This document shows positions 57,201 to 64,000 of a stretch of 64,000 nucleotides of DNA, piece by piece (position 1 is the first letter of the stretch; each line of letters opens with the position of its first letter). The position numbers were made by a program, and so were the translations under genes. This DNA is from Zanthoxylum bungeanum (lineage: Eukaryota > Streptophyta > Magnoliopsida > Sapindales > Rutaceae), in NCBI GenBank assembly GCA_019454045.1, contig SKCR01033433.1:62001-126000 (forward strand), in the 5' to 3' direction. The notes under the pieces are model-generated. The model was not told the DNA's origin and did not search any database. It saw only the letters and a list, made by a program, of their open reading frames with translations.

Positions 57201-57655
57201 GTGACTAGGTTCACTGCTGCAAGTTTCCTAACCGATAAAAATGACTATAAGTCGCAAAAGGTACTATACAGTTTGAATAACGGTACAGTGAGCTGGAAAT
57301 CTTCCAACCAAGATACTGTTACCAAATAAACAACAAATGTGGGTTATTGCTGCAGCTGAGGCGGCAATAGAAGCCTTCTGGGTTGATAAATCCTAATTAG
57401 ATTTGGAGTAGTTCTGTTAGCGGCTGAGCTAGGCTTCAGCACAAGCTAAAGAATTAATGGTCTCATCAACGATCCAGATACATACTTCGACTATTCATCT
57501 GATTCGTTCGGATCGTACATCGTGGCGATGTGATGATCGTATAAATCGCATCAGACGATAATCATGAAAATCCGCTGACAAAAGCCTTTTCTCAGCAGTT
57601 TGAGCCAACCGTACATAGTTCGGGTGTAAGACACTAGAGTGACTGGATATAGGCC
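54219..57655 (+). pseudogene. C4 gag-pol, heavily degraded
   Basis: Continuous homology runs from gag (about 54219-54700) through the zinc knuckle (about 54755-54810, TGTGGCAAACGGGATC), protease (about 54890), integrase (55480-55860), RT (56370-57010) and RNase H (57190-57610). The gag ATG is lost. The protease DSG codons read Asn-Thr-stop. RNase H has an AAATAAA stop with a 2-base deletion shared with C2. No open stretch is long enough to make a working enzyme. Confidence 0.85.
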
Positions 57656-57665
57656 AAGTGGGAGA
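57656..57665 (+). other. C4 polypurine tract
   Basis: AAGTGGGAGA lies immediately inside the 3' LTR and is intact despite the dead coding region. Confidence 0.88.
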
Positions 57666-57666
57666 T

Positions 57667-59731
57667 TGTTGGACAATTATGACACATAGCGTCACTATTT
57701 GTACAGATCATAGTGTTGTTGTACAAATTAACTATGTGATAAAGGAGATTGCACTCTTATCATTTGTGATTAGATCACCAAGATGTATAAATGATAGAAG
57801 GTCCTTATGATTTGATCCTGGATTGAGAATGATATGAGACAGTATCAATCCACGAAGGATAAATCATTAAATATCCCTAGTTAGAGTATTATCGAGATTG
57901 GACATCGATAAATGCGTAAAAGACTTGTATTACACTTGTGCGCCTTGTGAGGGAACAAACGGCATAGTTCTCATATATTTGGGTATAAGATACTCATGCA
58001 AGTGTAATAGGAGGTTGTGTTTTACCGATGGTACGGGAAAAAGCTTCGCTCTGGATAGACCCCCTCGGAATTCCATTGGTAGTATGACTATGTGTCTATG
58101 GAAGTCCGAAATCATGGTATGTGTATTTGGTATTAACCTGAGACTTGCACCGCTAATACTTGCGACAATCAATATACTTTGGTTGTGGTCATCCAGGGCT
58201 TTAACATGTTATGTGTACGCCTCTGCTGGGTATATTGAGAATCATAGTGTGTTGGGTGTGATGTCAAGACGGAAGTATCACTCCAGTCATATGGAGATGA
58301 TGATCGCGTAGGGATACAAGAACTGGTTCTCTAAAAAGGTTGCAACCGTCAGGGAATATGACTTGGTCATGATTATCCGATATTAAAGAGACTAGTTGCT
58401 CATAATCCGATATATGATAAATAAGGGGCAGACACTGTACCAGCCCCAGGCCTTGCATGTGATCATCTGATACTGGATCGAAATACGCAATACTACGTAT
58501 ACTACGCCTGATATAGATCCTTATTCCTGTAAGGATATTTCTAGAGAATTGGGTAGGCATGGCGCTTTGCTAGAAGCCAACCTTGTCTTGTAAATCGGTA
58601 TAAACGCAGTACTAGGTACTTACGTGTTCGGATAGTCCGCCGGCCGAATTTACTGCCAACATATCCGGGGATCTCATGGGTCGCTTCCCGAAGATTCACC
58701 AATGACGTATGACTCGCACTTTTAATTAATATGTGATTAATTAGAAGAGAGAGAAAATTAATCTGGGATTAATTGCGGAGATATTTTATCTGGGATAAAA
58801 TATCATTTAAAGAGAGATAACGATTAATTTGGAATTAATCGATTAAATTAATATATTGATATATTATACGAAATTGGATTTCGACGCGGAATTAAAATTA
58901 GTTTTAATTCGGGCGAACGAGTTAATTTAGAATTAATTCGTTAGTGACGTGAATAATGATTTCGCTAGGCATAATCATTTAATTACGTCGCAACGGAAAA
59001 TTCGTTAATTTGGAATTAGCGAACCCGAGCCCGAGATTATTTGCGAGCGCATTCGCATTTCGAATTCGAGTGCGGCATGCAAGTCAAATCAAGTGTCAAA
59101 TCGCTAGTCGCATCTAGCGTCACATCATTCGTCAATCAAGTGATAGATGTCTTTCACTTTGAGTGATTGACGTAAGTCACTATTCATGAGTGATGTGAGT
59201 TGATGGAGTTGTTTGAAAGACATTTATAATTTTTTATTGGTATTTGACTTTTTGGTTTTGTGTATTAGATATACAAAAACCTAAAAACAATTCATTAACT
59301 CTCTCTCTCTCCTTGGTTCACGTTTTTGGAGCCAAAACTCCTCTCCTCTCTCACGCCCAAAGTGGGCTATTTTATCCTCTGGCTTTTGCAGTTCACCGAG
59401 AGCCAAAGAAGAAAAGGGAAGCAAAGTGTTTGATTTTTGTGGCAAAAATCAAGGTGCTAGCACACAACGGGATCATGCGAAGGTGATAGGGAAGTCCACC
59501 CATGAGCTTGGAATCATTTGACGAAGCTTGGAGCTTGATGAAGATGATTGAAGCCGAAAATGGAGGAGCCACTGCAGTTCACTACCGAGAGGAACAGAAG
59601 GCATAAATCAGATTTTTTTTCGTTGCCACGTCGCTCAACCGATCGATGTGAGTATTCCGCAACTCCTCGTTGTATTCGCATGTTTATTTCTTGCTTGATA
59701 ATCGATCCTCGGGGCCGTAGAAACTCCAACA
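57667..59731 (+). repeat. C4 3' LTR
   Basis: It starts TGTTGGACAATTATGACA and ends CTCCAACA. It carries the same hairpin array as the 5' LTR (about 58755-59030). ORFs inside, including a 137-codon one at 57898-58311, follow LTR sequence and are not genes. Confidence 0.9.
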
Positions 59732-60332
59732 TGTGAATCATGAAGTCTTTGTTCCATATCGTATGTCTTGGCCAAGTTGTGATTTGTTGGCCAAAGTCAA
59801 GATCACTTCTTGTTCATCGACATCGATTACGAAGCTTTCCAAAGTCAATGGGTCCCCGCTTAACTGGAATCATTAAGCTTGTTGTGCCAAAGCCAAGGCT
59901 TAGTTGATTCAGAGGAAAAGGTTAGGAAAATATATTGGATATATTGGCATATATATTATATATATGTTTCGGACTTGGAGGTCCACCTACCGGATCTAGA
60001 ATTGGATGAGATCCAATTAATCTTAGATATCTACCTAGTTAAATATCATACGGCTTGTTGGCCAAAGTCAAGGTTGTGTGTTATTTAACGGTATCCTAGC
60101 CCACTAGGAAACTAGGTTCCCCGAGTACTCAACAGAGGGTTAGAGGCTCGCCGAAAAATAGTGGGAGGCCAGTATTGAATTTGCAATTTCGTTCAAATAC
60201 TTGGCTTTACGCGCTTTCAAATTATTTCGTCAATTATACTTATTAGTTGGACTAATATTTTATTATTTTTCTTGAAACAGTTGGACTGTACCCATACATC
60301 GTTAATTGAATAGTTTGACTATTGCAATTAAG
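59732..60332 (+). other. C3 leader, second part
   Basis: It continues the leader interrupted at 47882, starting tgtgaatcatgaag and holding TTGTTGGCCAAAGTCAAG near 59786, the variant near 59879 and another copy near 60056. It ends at the gag ATG at 60333. Confidence 0.78.
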
Positions 60333-60777
60333 ATGATAGGAAAGTTGAGCATTAGAGACATAATCATGGGCGACAATTTCTTTAATGCCGTGAACTTTCC
60401 AGACTGGGACATAAATCTCAGGATTGTCCTGGGATCCGAAAAGTTGCTCTACACTATAGAGAGACCTCTTGGGCCTAAGCCCGAACCTGAGCAGACAGTT
60501 GAGCTTGAGCTTTGGAAGACTCATAGCGATGACAACTCAACTGCTCAATCTGTAATGCTTGCTGCTATGACTCCATAATTCCGTCGTCAGAACAAGGGAT
60601 TGGATCCCTATTAAATGATGGCGAAATTGCATGATCTTCATCGATCTAATCTTAGATCGCAGAGATATGAGTTATAGAAGAAGCTCTTTCGCGCTCGTAT
60701 GTCAGAGGGTACATCTGTCGAGCATCATGTGTCATAGATAATTGCTGACATCGAACAGCTGGGGATAGTTTTTGAGG
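60333..60777 (+). pseudogene. C3 gag, first part
   Basis: It opens MIGKLSIRDIIMGDNFFNAV and reads FPDWDINLRIVLGSEKLLYT and KPEPEQTVELELWKTH without break to a stop at 60576, where a small indel shifts the frame. Gag homology continues (RRQNKGLDPY, LHRSNLRSQRYEL) to the S3 insertion at 60777. Confidence 0.88.
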
Positions 60778-62844
60778 TGATGAGCGGAAAATATATCAAT
60801 ATTTACCACCCATTTTACTTAATATTTTGTTTAGTTTCTCGGGTTTGATGAACGTTTTGATGTGTTTTAGTTTATTTTGCAGATAAAATAATATTGGGAC
60901 TTAATGAAATCATTTAGGATGAAATATGGGTCAAATAAAGGCAATTATTGGACTTGATATTTTAATTTTGGAGATTGGAAACTTGAAAGGGCGTTTTTGA
61001 CGAAGTGCAGTTTTGGAAATTCCAGTTTTGCGCATCTGTCATATATTGGGCATAACTATTTTCTCAGATATCAGATTGAGCTGATTCAAGTTCCAGATTA
61101 AATAAGACTCAAAGATCTACAACTTTGAAAGAGAAAATAGTTTCGAATTCTGATGATTTCATGACCGAAATTGATGAACCATCCAGAAGTGTGTGGAGTG
61201 TAATTATTAAAAGTCATTATCAATCATTTTCAAAGCAAAATATTAATTAATTAATAATTAATAAAAATTATCAAATCAACACCAAACAAGATAAGCAATT
61301 AGTGGAGCAATTATGGATTTGGTGGAGTAATTAGTGGAGAAATTAATAATGGATTGGTGGAGAATTTGATGGATGATTTGATGGTGGCAAAATTTTGCCT
61401 ATAAATACCAAGCCATTTCATTTGTAAAATTCATACTTTCTTCTTTGAAATTCTTAATGAATAAATAAGAATATTGTATCTAGTTTGTTTATTTTTAGTT
61501 TTCAGTAATTAATTTTCAGTTACGCACTTTCTTTTCTTTACTTTTCAGTTTTTACTTTCCGCAATTTACTTTTACGCACAGTACTTTTCTTTCTTAAATT
61601 TTTCAGTTTTTACTTTTCAGTAATGAGGAGGTAACTTCCCCAGTTAGGGTGAAAGGTAATTCTTTTACTATTGCTATTTAGATTAATCTCCCTTAAATAT
61701 AATATATTCACTATTTAAAATATTGACTTAAAAAGGATACCGCTATATTGGTCGGTTGGTAATTCATTTTAATCTGGTTTTAACCTGACTAATCAAGGAT
61801 ACCGCCAGATTGGTCGGTTGGTAATTAAACTTTCTTACCGCCTATATGGAAGGTTCATGGACAAATCTTTTTACCGCCTTAATGGCCAGTTGGACTTAAT
61901 TTGACTTAATCAGGTTACCGCCTATATGGCTGGTTGGTAATGTTATCACAAGTTTATATATTATATTATGGGAGATCTCTAAATTAGTAGTAGTAAAAGT
62001 AATTCCTTTTACCTTAGCATTTTATTTTATTGTAATTTACTTTTCAGTATTTACTTTACCGCATTTTTACTTTATGTCTTTTATTTTCAAGTTTTTACTA
62101 GCCCTAGTTATGTGTTGTAACTAAAATTAGTTATCTGGGGTTGTGATGAAATCCAATATCACCGTTTTATAAGGGTTAGATTATAGTTTGGGTAATATAA
62201 AGATTTATTTATTGAGTCTTAATCTTAATGCTTTTTCATTAATTGGCCATTAATAAAATTGATCTGGTAAATCTAAAATGAACTAGACATAGGGATTTTA
62301 GGTTTAGCCTTAGACTCAATAGCCCACGATCTTCCTTGAGGATAGATAACCCTTTAATAGATTTCCTTACAGGATAGGAATATACCTGTCGGGCGGGGGT
62401 AGCCATAATTGGAACTTAAACTTAATGAATCCAGATAATTTGGTTGACATAGACATATGGTTCAATTGGGTTAAACTGGGTATTTGTGTCTCACCATCGA
62501 CAGAGGCTCACACATAATTTAGTGTTCCAGGTTAATAAATCAATATATTACCGAACTTTAAGATAACCACTTCATCTTTAAAATGATATTGGAAGAAATC
62601 ACAACCCTAGATAGTTTTTAATATTGAATTTTCTTAAAACCTACTTTCGAACAATTTTATTTACTTGTTTTTAAATTTAGAATCGTCACCATCTCAAATC
62701 AATCAATCAACTTGTTAGATATTAGTAATCATTTGACCTCATAAAATTAATAGTTTTGATATTAAGTCCTCGTGGGATCGATATTTTTTATACTACTTGA
62801 ACGATACGTGCGCTTGCGTTATACGTGTGTGTTTACGCCGGTCA
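60778..62844 (+). mobile_element. Solo Athila-type LTR S3 (2067 bp)
   Basis: It starts TGATGAGCGGAAAATATATC and ends TTTACGCCGGTCA, with tgagg on both sides (60773-60777, 62845-62849). Joining the flanks restores the gag sequence seen in C5. A TATA box (TATAAATA, 61400-61407) and five hairpin units (61739-61934) are present. Unlike S1 and S2, the U3 has no CpG palindromes or G-boxes. Confidence 0.93.
61739..61934 (+). repeat. Five hairpin units in S3
   Basis: Units of 18 bases start at 61739, 61801, 61837, 61873 and 61917. Examples are ACCGCCTATATGGCTGGT and ACCGCCAGATTGGTCGGT. Each can pair end to end, with CCA/TGG, CTA/TGG or GCC/GGC in the inner stem. Confidence 0.72.
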
Positions 62845-63367
62845 TGAGGCTGAGACTTCTATAGATTTGATCTTACAGTCTCTTCCTGACAGCTGGAGTG
62901 AGTTTATCATGAACTATAATATGATGAACCAAGACAATACTCTTGGAGAGTTAATGTCAATACTGCGCGAAGCAGAGAAAGAGCTCCTAAAGGGCAAGAA
63001 GCGCGAGGCGCACTTTGCTTCAACATCTCAGTCTTCGAGGGCTTGGCCTAAGGCGACTGGTGGTGTAAAGAAGAATAAGAAGAAGGGCAAGGCCAAATCG
63101 TCAAAACCTTCTGGGAAGGGTAAAGACAAATCCCAAGATGTATGTCTGCAGTGCGGCAAGAGGGGTCACTGGAAGCGTGACTTCCGCGAGTACAAGGCAC
63201 ACTTGAAGGAAATCAAAGCGGGCAAGGCACCGGCTTCAGATATGTTTGTTATAGAAATAGGCATGTCTACTTCTAGTTTTAAAAATTGGATTTTTGATTC
63301 TGGTTGTGGTACTCATATATTTACTGATGTGCAGGATCTGCTGATTAGCAGGAGACTGGCCTCATGA
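62845..63367 (+). pseudogene. C3 gag (C-terminal) and protease start
   Basis: One open frame from the S3 joint covers the gag C-terminus (LQSLPDSWSEFIMNY, NTLGELMSILREAEKE), a basic Lys-rich stretch, a knuckle CLQCGKRGHWKRDF in which the last Cys is Phe, and the protease site FDSGCGTHIFTD. It stops in frame at 63365 (TGA where C5 has GGG). The altered knuckle would probably impair RNA binding. Confidence 0.88.
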
Positions 63368-64000
63368 GAGATTGACCTCCGCGTTGGAAATAGGACTCGA
63401 GTCGCTGTTTTGGCCGTTGGGACTTATGTTTTGGAACTGCCCTCAGGGCATGTACTTAGACTTTCAGACTGTTATTTTGTACCTAGTTTGACTAGGAATA
63501 TAATTATGTATCTTCATTAGCCCAATGTCGGTATACTTTTGTATTTAGAAACACTGGGTGTTTTATGTATAAAAATGATATGGAGATATGCAGTGCTGAT
63601 GTAAATAATGGTCTTTATATTTTGAATATAAATCAATCTCGGACCGTGTTGGCGAATACTTAAGCAATGAGTTTCTTGATTACTTGAAAGAATATGGTAT
63701 TCTTTCATAGTGGACTCCTCTCGGAACACCTCAATTAACGGTGTGTCTGAACGGAGAAACCGAACTTTGTTGGACATGGTAAGGTCGATGATGAGTCGCA
63801 CAGAGCTACCTATTTCCTTCTGGGGATATGCATTGAACAGTGCAATACTTATTTTAAATAAGGTTCCGTCAAAGTATGTTCAATAGACTCCATATGAGAT
63901 ATGGACAGGAAAGAAACCGGGTCTTAATGGAATATGAAGAGTTCATCAGGGATGAGACTGTACCACAATATTCGAATACACAAGAACCGCGTAGGTCGGA
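63368..64000 (+). pseudogene. C3 pol remnant with internal deletions
   Basis: Protease C-terminal homology (LRVGNRTRVAVLAVGTYVLE) and the pre-integrase part run to about 63640. There a deletion of roughly 430 bases, relative to C5, joins them to the end of the integrase core (GGCGAATACTTAAG). A second joint near 63923 removes about 270 bases. The sequence runs off the window. Confidence 0.8.

Larger units (their letters stand above)
49814..59731 (+). mobile_element. Copia C4, structurally complete but coding-dead
   Basis: LTRs lie at 49814-51878 and 57667-59731, both 2065 bp, with about 15 differences in the first 300 bases by eye. The PBS (51880) and PPT (57656) are perfect. Flanks tttga (47877-47881, before S2) and tgtga (59732-59736) fit a 5-bp duplication with one change. 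The C3 leader reads on across the element. Gag-pol is full length but stop-ridden. Confidence 0.9.
34245..64000 (+). mobile_element. Copia C3, host of four nested insertions
   Basis: The parts are 34245-36018, 46153-47882, 59732-60777 and 62845-64000, which read in order as LTR, PBS, leader, gag, protease and pol. They are interrupted by C5, S2, C4 and S3. It is inserted in the chromovirus RNase H at 34244 (flank tgttt). The 3' end lies beyond the window. Confidence 0.88.

Noticed and set aside
57898..58311. 137-codon plus-strand ORF and similar 60-130-codon ORFs in many copia LTRs
   Set aside because: The same LTR sequence gives different, broken frames in sister copies. The ORFs follow repeat sequence and have no recognisable domain.
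1..64000. Endogenous pararetrovirus or organelle insertion
   Set aside because: No caulimovirid movement protein or coat motifs and no plastid or mitochondrial genes are seen. All RT pieces fit Ty1/copia or Ty3/gypsy order.

Overview
The window looks like nuclear DNA of a flowering plant, from a heterochromatic or pericentromeric stretch. It is AT-rich and is built almost entirely of LTR retrotransposons nested in one another. I see no rRNA, tRNA, CRISPR or bacterial-type operon. I cannot name the species. Labels such as C1 to C6 and S1 to S3 are mine.

Left part (1 to 10485). This begins with the end of a copia LTR, a scrap of an Athila-type gypsy LTR, a large imperfect inverted repeat (1328-3266), a pyrimidine tract and an older copia-like LTR scrap. 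From 10485 leftwards to about 4290 on the minus strand I read the 3' half of an Athila/Tat-type Ty3-gypsy element: RT/RNase H, integrase, a broken post-integrase ORF, a 3' non-coding hallmark at 7028-6994, and an LTR of the same family as three solo LTRs elsewhere in the window. Between the broken ORF and the hallmark, where such elements may carry an env-like gene, sits an intact single-exon gene (7180-7752, minus) for a LOG-family cytokinin-riboside-monophosphate phosphoribohydrolase-like protein. It is the only convincing intact protein gene in the window.

Middle (10486 to 34244). A plus-strand copia element with long LTRs (C1) interrupts the gypsy element. C1 is itself split by a solo Athila LTR (S1) and by a minus-strand copia element (C2). 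C2 abuts a Tekay/Del-like chromovirus (23510 onward) whose LTR is 5'-truncated. The chromovirus is split by an internally deleted copia element (C6, 26392-32236, TSD taaac), by a gypsy scrap (33171-33931), and finally by copia C3 at 34245.

Right (34245 to 64000). All of this is copia C3 with four later insertions: a young copia C5 inside its 5' LTR (36019-46152), a solo Athila LTR S2 (47883-49809), copia C4 (49814-59731) inside its leader, and solo LTR S3 (60778-62844) inside its gag. Target-site duplications of 5 bp and restored reading across the joints give most of the insertion order.

The copia family has about 2-kb LTRs, a leader of about 2 kb, an initiator-Met-type PBS and a gag-PR-INT-RT-RNase H order. 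No copy is fully open. C5 is nearest, broken mainly by small indels, while C2 and C4 share the same inactivating changes. The less expected signals are the LOG-like gene inside the Athila-type element, an array of 3-nt-loop hairpins in the copia LTR whose arms change in a paired way between copies, and a second hairpin array plus a G-box cluster in the Athila LTR.
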